DNA of 9,645 nucleotides from Euryarchaeota archaeon UBA256 (GCA_002494645.1 DACE01000030.1:1-9645); one strand, 5' to 3'; shown: positions 1 through 8,300, counted from the stretch's first letter. The notes: generated by a model not told the origin, from the sequence alone. Numbers and translations are program-made.

Positions 1-78
1 GGCCATCGCAAGGGCGATTGTGGCAATCAAAAGCAGGCTCGTTGTTTTGGAGAATTTTTCAGTTAGCATGTTTCTCAT
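1..78 (-). CDS. Partial gene, N-terminal signal peptide or membrane segment
   Basis: Only the first 26 codons lie in the window; the gene runs off the left edge. The reading is MRNMLTEKFSKTTSLLLIAT followed by IALAMA. A short positively charged N-terminus (Arg2, Lys8, Lys11) precedes a hydrophobic run from about residue 14, which is the shape of a Sec signal peptide or N-terminal membrane anchor, so the product is probably exported or membrane-bound. The ATG at 78 is preferred over the in-frame ATG at 69 because a TATA box is centred about 26 nt upstream of it, which would put transcription start on or next to the start codon (leaderless mRNA). A weak AGGA lies 7 nt upstream. Nothing in the visible part identifies a family, and the function is unknown. 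It is co-directional with the ABC transporter gene, 65 bp downstream of it, but appears to have its own promoter. Confidence 0.6.
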   Translation of the reverse strand, partial: MRNMLTEKFSKTTSLLLIATIALAMA

Positions 79-99
79 TTCGGATTCCTGTTAAATGAG

Positions 100-107
100 T
101 ATATAAA
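100..107 (-). promoter_or_regulatory. Archaeal TATA box for the partial gene
   Basis: Read on the minus strand the site is TTTATATA, a close match to the euryarchaeal box A consensus. It lies in the 65-bp gap between the ABC transporter stop and the ATG at 78. Its centre is about 26 nt upstream of that ATG, the usual TATA-to-start distance, so the transcript probably has little or no leader. A short inverted repeat, GTGA with TCAC (121-124 and 131-134), lies just upstream and could be a regulator site, although arms of 4 bp are weak evidence. Confidence 0.6.
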
Positions 108-143
108 TGGATGTTTTATTGTGAGGAAAATCACGTCTTTTTT

Positions 144-1925
144 TCATTTAAATTCAGTCACCGCACCGGTCTGAACCGACCACAATCTTGCGTAGATTTC
201 ATTGCGGTCGAGCAACGCCTCATGGATACCTTCCTCTGCTATTGCCCCTTCATCGAGTACAAGGATACGGTCTGCTCTTCGGATGGTTGAGAGACGATGT
301 GCGATAATGATGGTCGTCCGCCCCTTTGAGATTCGTTCAATGGAACGCTGGAGGGCAGCCTCAGTCTCATTGTCAACGGCAGAGGTTGCCTCATCAAGAA
401 TGAGCAACGGGGCATCTTTCAGTACCGCTCGGGCAATAGCTACACGTTGTCGCTGTCCACCAGAGAGCCGATGGCCCCCCTCTCCTACCATGGTGTCCCA
501 TTGGTCAGGTAGTGCTTCAACGAACTCAAAAGCTTCAGCAATTTTAGCCGCTTCAACCACTTCATCATCATCGGCACTCGGACGACCGTAACGTATGTTT
601 TCCATGATACTTGTTGGAAACAGGGTGATATGCTGGTCTACCAAAGCGATAGAAGACCGCAACGCCTCCAATTGCCATTTCGGTAAATCTTCCCCCGCCC
701 AAGATATCGCGCCGCTTTGAGGCTCTGCGAAACGTAACAAAAGCCTAACGAGAGTAGTCTTTCCAGCCCCTGTTGAACCAACGACACCGGTTGTCTGTCC
801 AGCCTTGAATGACAAGTTGAATGCATCAAAAATCCTCTCTCTGCCCGGATATCCAAAGGTTATGTCTTGCAATATGAGATCACTTCCCTCGACCTCCGTC
901 CGTGCTGGCGTGTATTCCCCTTGGGTAATTTCAATGGGTGAGCCGAGAACATCGAGGACGCGTGTTGAAGAGGCCATAGCGCGCTGATAGAGGTCAAAAG
1001 TCTCACCGAGTCGGGTCAGCGGCCACAACAGGCGTTGGGTCATGAAGACCAACACCGAGTAGGCTCCAATCGCTAAGGTACCCTCAAGTGTTAACCATCC
1101 GCCAAGAAGAAGGGTTGCGGTAAAGCCGACGAGAATCGCCATTCGGATTAACGGAGTAAATGCGGCAGAGAGACGAATCGCCTCCCGATTTGCAGCCCTG
1201 TAGTCCTCGCTTAGGACTTCAACCCGCGCAAGTTCGTGAGCCTCAGCAGTAAAGGATTGAACCGTGGACATGCCCGATAAATCATTCTCCAAAAGAGCGT
1301 TCATGCGACCAGCTGCTTCACGGACGCGTGCATAACGCGGCTCCAAACTGCGCTGATAGCGAAAAGACCCCCATACGATAATCGGGATGGGTAACACAGC
1401 AAACAGCGCTACCTGCCATGAAATGAGCAGGAAAACAGCCCCCACGACCACGACGGTCGTACTAACTTGCAACAAATCATTGGCACCTTTATCCAAGAAT
1501 CGTTCGAGTTGATTGATATCGTCATTGAGAATAGCCAGAATGTCTCCCTTCTGGCGATCGTCAAACCATCCCATCCCCTGTTTTTGGACATGGTCGAAGG
1601 TATCCAAGCGTAATTCATGTTGAACGGTCTGTGCTAGATTCCGCCATAACACGCCGTAGAAATATTCGAACAGAGACTCAAGTCCCCAGATGATGAAGGT
1701 AAGAACAGAGAGCAAAACGAGTTGATGCCAGGGGTCAGTTACACCAAGCGAAGCGAGCAGAGAATCTTCTCTCAGAACGACTACATCCACCGCTAAACCA
1801 ATGAGTAGAGGGGGGGCAAGGTCCCAAATTTTGTTCAATATAGAGCAAAATGAGGCCAAGCGAATGGTTCCACGATGTGGGCGCATGTACGACAGGAGTC
1901 GTTTGAAGGGGCCCGCTTCGCTCAT
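144..1925 (-). CDS. ABC-type multidrug/lipid exporter, fused membrane and ATPase half-transporter
   Basis: The 593-residue protein has an N-terminal six-helix type I exporter domain (about 10-325) followed by an ATP-binding cassette (about 345-585), the MsbA/BmrA/Sav1866 layout. In numbering from the chosen start, the visible motifs are Walker A GSTGAGKTT (383-391), Q-loop Gln431, signature LSGGQ (487-491), Walker B LLILDEATS (507-515) with catalytic Glu512, D-loop SAVD and H-loop His543. All ATPase residues are present, so a homodimer would have two active sites; a heterodimer with a partner encoded elsewhere is also possible. The substrate cannot be read from sequence: lipids, drugs, peptides and glycans are all known for the family. 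The ATG at 1925 is chosen. An in-frame TTG at 1943 would add six residues unlike the family. It is divergent from the GGGPS gene across 96 bp that contain no clear TATA box. Confidence 0.92.
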   Translation of the reverse strand: MSEAGPFKRLLSYMRPHRGTIRLASFCSILNKIWDLAPPLLIGLAVDVVVLREDSLLASLGVTDPWHQLVLLSVLTFIIWGLESLFEYFYGVLWRNLAQTVQHELRLDTFDHVQKQGMGWFDDRQKGDILAILNDDINQLERFLDKGANDLLQVSTTVVVVGAVFLLISWQVALFAVLPIPIIVWGSFRYQRSLEPRYARVREAAGRMNALLENDLSGMSTVQSFTAEAHELARVEVLSEDYRAANREAIRLSAAFTPLIRMAILVGFTATLLLGGWLTLEGTLAIGAYSVLVFMTQRLLWPLTRLGETFDLYQRAMASSTRVLDVLGSPIEITQGEYTPARTEVEGSDLILQDITFGYPGRERIFDAFNLSFKAGQTTGVVGSTGAGKTTLVRLLLRFAEPQSGAISWAGEDLPKWQLEALRSSIALVDQHITLFPTSIMENIRYGRPSADDDEVVEAAKIAEAFEFVEALPDQWDTMVGEGGHRLSGGQRQRVAIARAVLKDAPLLILDEATSAVDNETEAALQRSIERISKGRTTIIIAHRLSTIRRADRILVLDEGAIAEEGIHEALLDRNEIYARLWSVQTGAVTEFK

Positions 1926-2021
1926 AGCAGGCCCAGAAGGCAAGGCCTTGAGAATGCTCGCTTCATTCCACTACGAGCGCAACGCCTATGCCCTTCACGC
2001 CACAACCGCCAACTGAGCAGC

Positions 2022-2834
2022 ATGCATGTAGGGGAAGGTACGGTTCTTGCCAAGGTGTGCCGCCCATCTTCCACGGCGCGCCATATCACCCTCATCGACC
2101 CGGCGAAGCAAAGCCCAGACGTGGCAGCGCAACGGGCAATGGTGGCGGTAGAATGCGGTTCAAAGATGGTTTTCGTCGGAGGCTCTACCGACACACCCGA
2201 CAAAGTAGTCCATGCAACCTGTACGGCGATTCAAGAATCCTTTGAACTGAGAATGTTCGCAGCCAGCCAGGACCCAGAAAGCGACGAGATGGACTGGGAT
2301 ATCCCCGTTGTTTTGTTCCCCGGAGGTGCCCACGCTCTTTCACCCGCAGCAGACGCTATTACCTTCATGATGCTCATGAATTCTACGAAACGAGAATTTC
2401 TGGTTGGCGAACAAGTTCGGGGCGCCCCTCATCTTCATCAATTCGGGGTCGAGGCCCTGCCTACCGGATATCTCGTCTGCGCACCAGGTGGACGCGTTGG
2501 CGAAGTTGGCGCGGCAGAACTGATTCAGTCAACCGATACCCAACTTGTTGAAGCCTACGCTCTGTGCGCTAAAATGTACGGTTTTTCACTGCTCTATCTC
2601 GAGGCAGGCAGTGGAGCAACAACACCGGTCCATCCCGACCTTATCGCTCAAGCAAGAAGCGTTGAAGGGCTTACCTTACTGGTTGGTGGAGGCTTGCGTA
2701 ATGGGGAAGATGTGTCCAAAGCCGTACGTTCTGGTGCCGATTGGATTGTTACGGGAACGGTTACAGAAGACGCTTCCTCACTTGAGGAATTACGAACACG
2801 CCTCACTGAAATTATCAAAGCCTGTTCGGCTTGA
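2022..2834 (+). CDS. Geranylgeranylglyceryl phosphate synthase (GGGPS)
   Basis: This 270-residue protein belongs to the GGGPS/PcrB TIM-barrel family. The enzyme joins geranylgeranyl diphosphate to sn-glycerol-1-phosphate, forming the first ether bond of archaeal membrane lipids, with Mg2+. Visible motifs are HITLIDPAK (21-29) with metal-binding Asp26, VGGS (52-55), VVLFPGG (96-102), YLEAGSGA (192-199), VGGGLRNG (221-228) and GADWIVTGT (238-246); the Gly-rich ones form the phosphate-binding loops. The YLEAGSGA form and the length suggest an archaeal group II enzyme rather than bacterial PcrB. The open frame continues upstream to 1875, but that part overlaps the divergent ABC gene and has no family similarity, so ATG 2022 is chosen. 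No Shine-Dalgarno site or TATA box stands out. Compared with the family as I know it, residues about 80-94 look like a small acidic insertion before the VVLFPGG strand. The gene stands alone on its strand here. Confidence 0.93.
   Translation: MHVGEGTVLAKVCRPSSTARHITLIDPAKQSPDVAAQRAMVAVECGSKMVFVGGSTDTPDKVVHATCTAIQESFELRMFAASQDPESDEMDWDIPVVLFPGGAHALSPAADAITFMMLMNSTKREFLVGEQVRGAPHLHQFGVEALPTGYLVCAPGGRVGEVGAAELIQSTDTQLVEAYALCAKMYGFSLLYLEAGSGATTPVHPDLIAQARSVEGLTLLVGGGLRNGEDVSKAVRSGADWIVTGTVTEDASSLEELRTRLTEIIKACSA
2818..2832. terminator. Small hairpin between convergent stop codons
   Basis: AAGCC (2818-2822) and GGCTT (2828-2832) form a perfect 5-bp stem with a 5-nt loop. It overlaps the GGGPS stop codon and lies within 4 nt of the convergent gene's stop codon (2836-2838). 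On the minus strand it is followed by a T-rich TTTGATAATTTC. It could help end transcription from either side. Archaeal termination relies mainly on T-runs rather than hairpins and the stem is short, so this is a weak call. Confidence 0.25.
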
Positions 2835-2835
2835 A

Positions 2836-4119
2836 TCATTCGTCTGCATCGTCGTCAAAGAGGACGGGGTCACCCGTACCGCCGGGTGAGGGCGGTCGCA
2901 CTTCATCGACATCGATTCCTTTCTCAATCACCGTTTCATCGGTTTTCAAATCAAGTTCAGCACCCTCGGCCAACTTTGCCATATCTTCGGTGCTTGGTGC
3001 TTTGATGGTACGCTCAAGGTCAGGTGCATTAGCGTAGAGCTCACGCTTGAGTTCACGGCTTTCATGACTCCGAACCAACGATAGAGAATCTGCAAAGACC
3101 CGACCAACAACTTCTCGAGTTCGTTCACTTCGACGAGCAGAATTCAACTCATGTTCCATTGAACTACGCTGATCCTCAATTTCGCGTAATTCAGCAGTCC
3201 GATCTTGGAGTGCGGCCTCGATATCGGTCATGGTCAAGGTCATTTGTTGCAAACGCTCATCGCGTTCAAAGACATCATTGTGAAGGCGACGCTCGCGACG
3301 TCGTAGCGACTCATATTCTCGGTTTCGCTCAAGCAAGCGACGCTTCAATTCTTCAATTTGCTCGACCAGATAATCATGTTCCGCAGAAACAGACCGCGGC
3401 CCTTGCATGACCCGTTCAAGTTGTTCCTCCAACTCTTCCAAACGTCGGTCTCGTGCGTCAAGAAGACCGCGCAAGCGGTCGGCGATATCACGGAGACGCT
3501 GGCGTTCTTCTTCAAGTGCTTCAGCCGCTGCTTTCTCAACATCGAGTTGACGTTGACGCTCATCGACTTGCTGCTTCAACAGTCGGACTTCTTCGGCCGT
3601 TACTGAAGTCAACCCAGCATCAGCCGCTTTTTCCAACGCCTCAACCATTTGTGTTATTCGGCCCTCCATCTCGCCGATGACCTCATCCTGTTGCGTAGTG
3701 AGGTCGCGTAATTGGGAGACTTCATGCTCCATTGAACTTCGTTCCTGTTGCGAGAGTGAGGATTGCTGGCTGGCCAACTCTTCCTTTGTATCATTGAGGA
3801 GGCGCTCGAGATGCACAATCTTTGCATCAGCCTCCTTCATGGATTGCTCTGATTCGGCGAGTCGTGCCACTTCCGGTGCGACCTTATCGTGGCGTTCTGC
3901 CAAATCCAGTTCAACAACACGTAAGCGCTGCTTGACCGTAACCAATTCGTCATTGCGTTTTCCGAGCTCGTCCCAGGCGACCAGGACCTCTTCAACGAGT
4001 TGCTCAACGGGGTAGCCTTTGAGCATCCCTTCAAGCGCTGCGCGCTCATCGTTGGATGAATTTCCAACACGACGGATACCTCCGGGGGACGAACTCTCTA
4101 CAGCCATACGGCAACGCAT
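2836..4119 (-). CDS. Long coiled-coil protein with acidic C-terminal tail, encoded next to the actin homologue
   Basis: I recognise no family. The 427-residue protein is dominated by a charged, heptad-rich coiled coil from about residue 40 to 335, very rich in Glu, Arg, Gln and Leu, with probable breaks near 165-172 (Ala/Gly) and 239-245 (QGPRSVS). A low-complexity N-terminus (Ser/Gly-rich, 1-25) and an acidic Pro/Gly-containing tail ending FDDDADE frame it. There is no signal peptide or membrane segment, so it should be cytoplasmic. The heptapeptide RSSMEHE occurs twice (127-133 and 318-324). It is 80 bp downstream of the actin-like gene on the same strand, which suggests a shared transcript or function, for instance a filament-binding, bundling or anchoring partner; that is inference. 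A weak AT-rich box (4181-4193) could be a separate promoter. ATG 4119 is the longest start; ATG 4107 (MAVESSSPGG) is equally possible, and neither has a clear Shine-Dalgarno site. Other coiled-coil roles cannot be excluded. Confidence 0.8.
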   Translation of the reverse strand: MRCRMAVESSSPGGIRRVGNSSNDERAALEGMLKGYPVEQLVEEVLVAWDELGKRNDELVTVKQRLRVVELDLAERHDKVAPEVARLAESEQSMKEADAKIVHLERLLNDTKEELASQQSSLSQQERSSMEHEVSQLRDLTTQQDEVIGEMEGRITQMVEALEKAADAGLTSVTAEEVRLLKQQVDERQRQLDVEKAAAEALEEERQRLRDIADRLRGLLDARDRRLEELEEQLERVMQGPRSVSAEHDYLVEQIEELKRRLLERNREYESLRRRERRLHNDVFERDERLQQMTLTMTDIEAALQDRTAELREIEDQRSSMEHELNSARRSERTREVVGRVFADSLSLVRSHESRELKRELYANAPDLERTIKAPSTEDMAKLAEGAELDLKTDETVIEKGIDVDEVRPPSPGGTGDPVLFDDDADE

Positions 4120-4199
4120 GCCCGATTGACTACACTTGAACCTTCCCGCCAGTACAGGGGCGATGAGGCCGTATTTCAGACCCTAATTTATCCACCGAA

Positions 4200-5204
4200 T
4201 CAGTTGATTGAGGTGTACATGTCATCAGGCATGTCACTGGCGAGTTTGAGCGCACCAATGGCGACCGAGTTGATGGGGTCTTCAACACACCAAACCTTGA
4301 CATCACCAATATCGGAAATCTCGCTTGCGATACGCTCTGCAGATCCTTCAATCAACGAGCCGCCACCAGAGAGAATGATGTTGTTGCGAAGAATGGGTTG
4401 GTATTCTGGGTCAGCGCCAGCGACGATCTTCTTGATAGCATTCCCAATCTTTGGTACAATCAATCCACAGGCTTCCTGAATCAAATCGCCGATGTCAACA
4501 ACTTGTTGCTTGCCTTCCACGGATAATTTGACAGTGACTTCTCGAGCATCGCCACCAACATAGGACGACTCTTCTTTCCACTTGCGAACCATGTCTTTGG
4601 TGACTTGAGCGCCTGTGTACTTCTTCTTGATGAGTTCCATGAGTTGGAGGTCGAGCCAGTCACCTGCTTCGGTGATGGTAACTTGGTCTTCATCGGTGGG
4701 GAAGGTTCCGTACACCCGTGCAATATCAGTGGTGCCCGCTCCGATGTCAACTACAATAGATCCAGCGATTTCGTCGATTCCATAGGCGGTAGCGAAGGGC
4801 TCGGTGACGACCATAATGGCGTTGACTTGTCCACGCAACGTGGCTACGAGGTTGGACTTGTCTGTGAAGGAAACGTGGCTTGGGGAGCAAATAACGCCCA
4901 AAACTTCGTCGTATTCTTCGGGGTCTACGGTTTCGAGGAGGTGAGAGACGAAGGCCTTAGCAGCAGCCAAGTTCGCTTCATCGTCCTGTGTTACACCAGC
5001 GGCCATTGGGCGGTAAAGGTTGCAAGCGAGCTTGTTTTTCAAAGCATCATCACCGAAGAGGACGTCACGGCCGAGGAAGTTACGAGCCACAGCGTCTTTT
5101 GGACGACCAACGACGGTCTCAATTGTATGCATCTTATCAGCGCTTGAAGCGATGGTTGATTGGTAGGTTCCTAGGTCAATTCCAACATAAAGGCGGTCAC
5201 TCAT
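4200..5204 (-). CDS. Actin-family ATPase, MamK/MreB-like
   Basis: The 334-residue protein has the full set of actin-superfamily nucleotide motifs: phosphate 1 GIDLGT (8-13), connect 1 with TEPFATAYG (134-142), phosphate 2 DIGAGTTD (153-160), adenosine SGGGSLI (279-285) and connect 2 GALKLA (317-322). The length fits MreB, MamK and Ta0583-type proteins and is too short for Hsp70 (no substrate-binding domain). From memory of the families it is closer to magnetosome MamK than to ordinary MreB: VVGRPKD, DEDQVTITEAG, DPEYQPILRNNI and the WCVEDP segment followed by GALKLA all have near-identical counterparts in MamK. It should polymerise in the cytoplasm with ATP and have a positioning or structural role. 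ATG 5204 is chosen because AAGGTGA lies 5 nt upstream and the product then begins MSDRLYVGIDLGT; an in-frame TTG at 5258 would add 18 residues. It follows the protease gene by 121 bp and precedes the coiled-coil gene by 80 bp. Confidence 0.93.
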   Translation of the reverse strand: MSDRLYVGIDLGTYQSTIASSADKMHTIETVVGRPKDAVARNFLGRDVLFGDDALKNKLACNLYRPMAAGVTQDDEANLAAAKAFVSHLLETVDPEEYDEVLGVICSPSHVSFTDKSNLVATLRGQVNAIMVVTEPFATAYGIDEIAGSIVVDIGAGTTDIARVYGTFPTDEDQVTITEAGDWLDLQLMELIKKKYTGAQVTKDMVRKWKEESSYVGGDAREVTVKLSVEGKQQVVDIGDLIQEACGLIVPKIGNAIKKIVAGADPEYQPILRNNIILSGGGSLIEGSAERIASEISDIGDVKVWCVEDPINSVAIGALKLASDMPDDMYTSIN

Positions 5205-5209
5205 TTCAT

Positions 5210-5216
5210 TCACCTT
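5210..5216 (-). promoter_or_regulatory. Shine-Dalgarno site of the actin-like gene
   Basis: On the minus strand AAGGTGA lies 5 nt before ATG 5204 and pairs well with the archaeal 16S 3' end. This decides the start against the TTG at 5258. That TTG has its own AAGGTGA (5263-5269), but only 4 nt away. Confidence 0.6.
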
Positions 5217-5249
5217 CCGACTTGCGGACATATGGGCGAGTTCGCCATC

Positions 5250-5269
5250 AACCTTCAAGGTTCACCTTG
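5250..5269. repeat. Overlapping palindromes upstream of the actin-like gene
   Basis: Two perfect inverted repeats overlap. The first is AACCTT-C-AAGGTT (5250-5262); the second is CAAGGT-TC-ACCTTG (5256-5269). They lie in the 121-bp gap between the protease stop and the actin start, just downstream of an AT-rich stretch that reads TTCAAATTAA on the minus strand and may be a weak TATA box. A protein bound here would sit over the likely transcription start, as expected for a repressor site. Alternatively the mRNA could fold here. Both readings are inference. Confidence 0.45.
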
Positions 5270-5325
5270 TTAATTTGAAGAGAATAGAAGAAGGAACGGC
5301 GCCCAAACAAAGCGCAGTAAGCCGT

Positions 5326-8300
5326 TTATTCTTGTTCATGAGGACTTCCATTCTCCTGAGCGGGAGACGTACCTGAAAAGGGCGGAAATGTTTTTTCTTG
5401 ACGGGGGACTTGTCCATTCAACATTCGTAGCCTCCGAGCAACAACGAAACCCAACAACACCCCCGCCCCCCCGATCAACACCATCGACGGAATCATCAAA
5501 CTTGTTTCATCTTGAGGTGACTCTATTTCGCCATCATAGAGGGTATTACTCCATGAAAATGAAAGGTTTTGACGCACGACACTCGCTCCCGCCGACCGAT
5601 GGGCTGCGGGCGACCGGTTCATCGTCTCTGTACTTACAGCGATTTCGTACGAGGCAGATTGAATATAATATGGAGGTAAGTCGTTTGGAATACTCCAGTT
5701 GCATTGATGCAACGCCCCCGGTGTCGACGCAACTGCTGTGCACGTGAGCAGCGCGAGATTCGACTGATTCGCAAAACGCACCGTGAGGTTGGAAGCATAT
5801 CCATCTCCATCTCCGTCTTCGACGCGCCATGAAACGAGAAGGTTGTCGCCGATGAGGCTGTGGTTGGTAGGGCCGTCGACAAGAACGGGAACAGGGGGAA
5901 GGTCGAGTGGATAGCAACCCGACGTATTCACCGGCCATGCGAGGTCGTTGGTGATACATGTATCGATGGGGTCAAGGATTCCATCTCCATCGCTATCATC
6001 TATGCAACCGTCGGAGTTTGTGTCAAACCCGACCGCATTTTCTTCGGGACAATCATCGTCAAGATTGTTGATTCCATCACCATCGTCATCGTCAATGCAT
6101 CCATCGCCATCCATGTCTGAAAGACTGGCATTCTCCAGGGGGCAGAGATCATCAAGATTGTCTACACCGTCTCCGTCTCCGTCTAAATGGTCGTTTGAAT
6201 CACGCTCAACTCCACTGACAATAAGGGCGAAACCCACGGCATCTCCGTCATTTCCAACAGAACCCGGAGTGCCGCCCGGTACAACGTAACGGGCAGCAAC
6301 CTCAACCTCGATGAAACGGGAATCATTGATCAGCGATGCAGGAATATCAATTCCGAAGGTTGTTTCATTGCTTTGCGGGAAGAGTGTTGTATTACTAAAA
6401 TCAACCACGTTTCCGTAAAAGGAAGTAGGCGTTCCATCACCCTGAATTCTATCGGCGAGCATAACGGTTCCATCATCCAAACGAATTCGGAGTTGAAGGT
6501 CATCAACAAGGGCGGGTTGGGCTTTAGCAGGATAGGCCAAACGAACCTGAACCGGTTCATTTTCAATGGGTGTAAAGCGATGACGAAACACATCACCGGT
6601 TTGCAAGAAGGGACCAGATGCACCTTGCCCAAACCACGGTTGTTCATCAAAAGCATCCAATCCCACACCGTCATCGGTGAATTCACCGAGCCAATCCGTA
6701 ACGGTTGTATTGTCCAACCGATAACTATCATGAGCCCAAAGATGGCCACCCGGCGCTTCACCATTTACCAATGAATCAAGGTCAATAAGAGCGCTGAGGT
6801 TGAGCACACCCCATCCGTCGTAGGTGTTGTGAAGGGCAGTAGAACCGCCACCTCCCTCGCGGAATTCAGCGCTCAGCGGGGTTGCAGCCAGAGCAAGAGT
6901 GGCCCGAAGAAGTGGCCCGGAAGGCGTGAAACCAGCGCCGAGAACCACGCTTCGAGCATCCGGAGTCGCCCATTGAGGTTGAGTTTCGCTGAGATTGACG
7001 CTCGCTGTTGGCTCCCACGGCCCATGTATCCATCCTTCTTCGTACAGTTGCTGAATGATTCCTGCACCACCTGCGGCAAGTGGCGTGGCCATACTGGTCC
7101 CCGACGAGGACCTCAATCCATCGTTATTTGTATCCCAGAAGCCGTCCCCATTGGCCGATTGAATGCTTTTTCCGGGTGCTAAAAGGAAGATGCCATCGGT
7201 GCCTTCATCAGTCGGTCCGTAAGCGGTTGAACCCCAACGCTCGGGCGAGACATCTTTCGTGCTCGCACTCACGGCGATGACGTTTCTTCCATTGGCCGGC
7301 TCAAGAACGCCCTGGCCCCCGTTCCCCGGTGCGATGAAAGCGAGTGACCAAGGCATGGCCCGAGCATAACTGTCGAAGTGTCCCGTGCGTTGAGTATAGG
7401 CCGTCGTATCGTCGCCCCATGAGTTTGAATGGATGATTGCACCGTGTGCACTGGCTTCATAGAGCAACGCATCAACATCAGGAGGCATCCACCCTGAATC
7501 GTTGACAATGTCCTGAACAACAAGGCGAGCCCCGTGGGCCAAGGTACTGCCGTTAAGGGGCTCACCATTGGTTCGCTGACTCCATACGTCGCGACATGCT
7601 AACGAGGCAATAACGTGAGTACCATGTCTGTAATCGCTATGACCGGGAGTGTCGTTGCTGTCAATGGTGTCGTTGAAGAAGAGGATTTTCCGATGCGCCT
7701 CACCAAAGAAACCGACCGCAGGGTAGGTTGCATTGATTTCAGCGTGGGGAGACTGGTCGTCTGTAGCATTTCGAAAACAAGCGTGGTCAGCATCTATGCC
7801 ACTATCCGCAACGCCAAAAACAACCCCCGAAGCATCCAACCCCAAAGTCCAGAAGGGATGCGAGGAAAACGAACCGTCTTGGATGACGTCACTCGCTTGA
7901 CCGTTTCGTGCTTTTGTTGTCAAAACAGGCTCAATCCACAACACGCCTTCGGTTTCAAGGAATTGCTCAAGAAGGGTTTGAGAGGCAACATTCAATTGGA
8001 TGGAGGTGGGCAAAACCGAAGCAACAAGGCCAGCATCATCAACAGGTACAGCACCAAGGGTCAACAGGTGGTTGAAAACCTGGTCTTTAACGGAAAGAGG
8101 AAGATTGGGTTCAAAGACAAGGCGAACCCGCTCAGAGTGTTCGTTACTCAATCCTCCCTTCCAAACAGCATCGCTGAACGAAACTGCTTCAACATGAGGG
8201 GGAAAAGCAACTCGCTCTGGATTCCACACAAGGAGCGTTTCTGGACTCACAACTCGTAGCGGGACAAAACCCGTTCTTTCGATATCCTGCCAACCTTGAG

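Noticed and set aside
138..144. Run of seven T on the plus strand as a terminator
   Set aside because: Flanking genes are both on the minus strand, where this is an A-run, so it cannot end their transcripts.
1875..2021. N-terminal extension of GGGPS by 49 codons
   Set aside because: It overlaps the divergent ABC transporter coding sequence and has no family similarity; the enzyme is complete from 2022.
4605..5147. Open frame of 180 codons on the plus strand inside the actin-like gene
   Set aside because: It lies wholly antisense to conserved actin motifs; its openness is explained by codon bias of the real gene.
4200..5204. DnaK/Hsp70 identity for the ATPase
   Set aside because: The protein ends after the actin-type ATPase fold at 334 residues and has no substrate-binding domain.
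5461..5470. C-rich homopolymer stretch near the end of the protease as a frameshift site
   Set aside because: The frame continues cleanly through the membrane helix and charged tail to the stop, so no frameshift is indicated.
5947..6189. DNA-level tandem or CRISPR-like repeats suggested by recurring ccatc/ccgtc
   Set aside because: The periodicity follows from the Asp/Gly codons of the calcium-binding protein repeats and there are no uniform repeat-spacer units.
7615..8259. Open frame of 214 codons on the plus strand inside the protease gene
   Set aside because: It is antisense to the propeptide and catalytic region, whose motifs are unmistakable, and its product shows no domain or normal composition.
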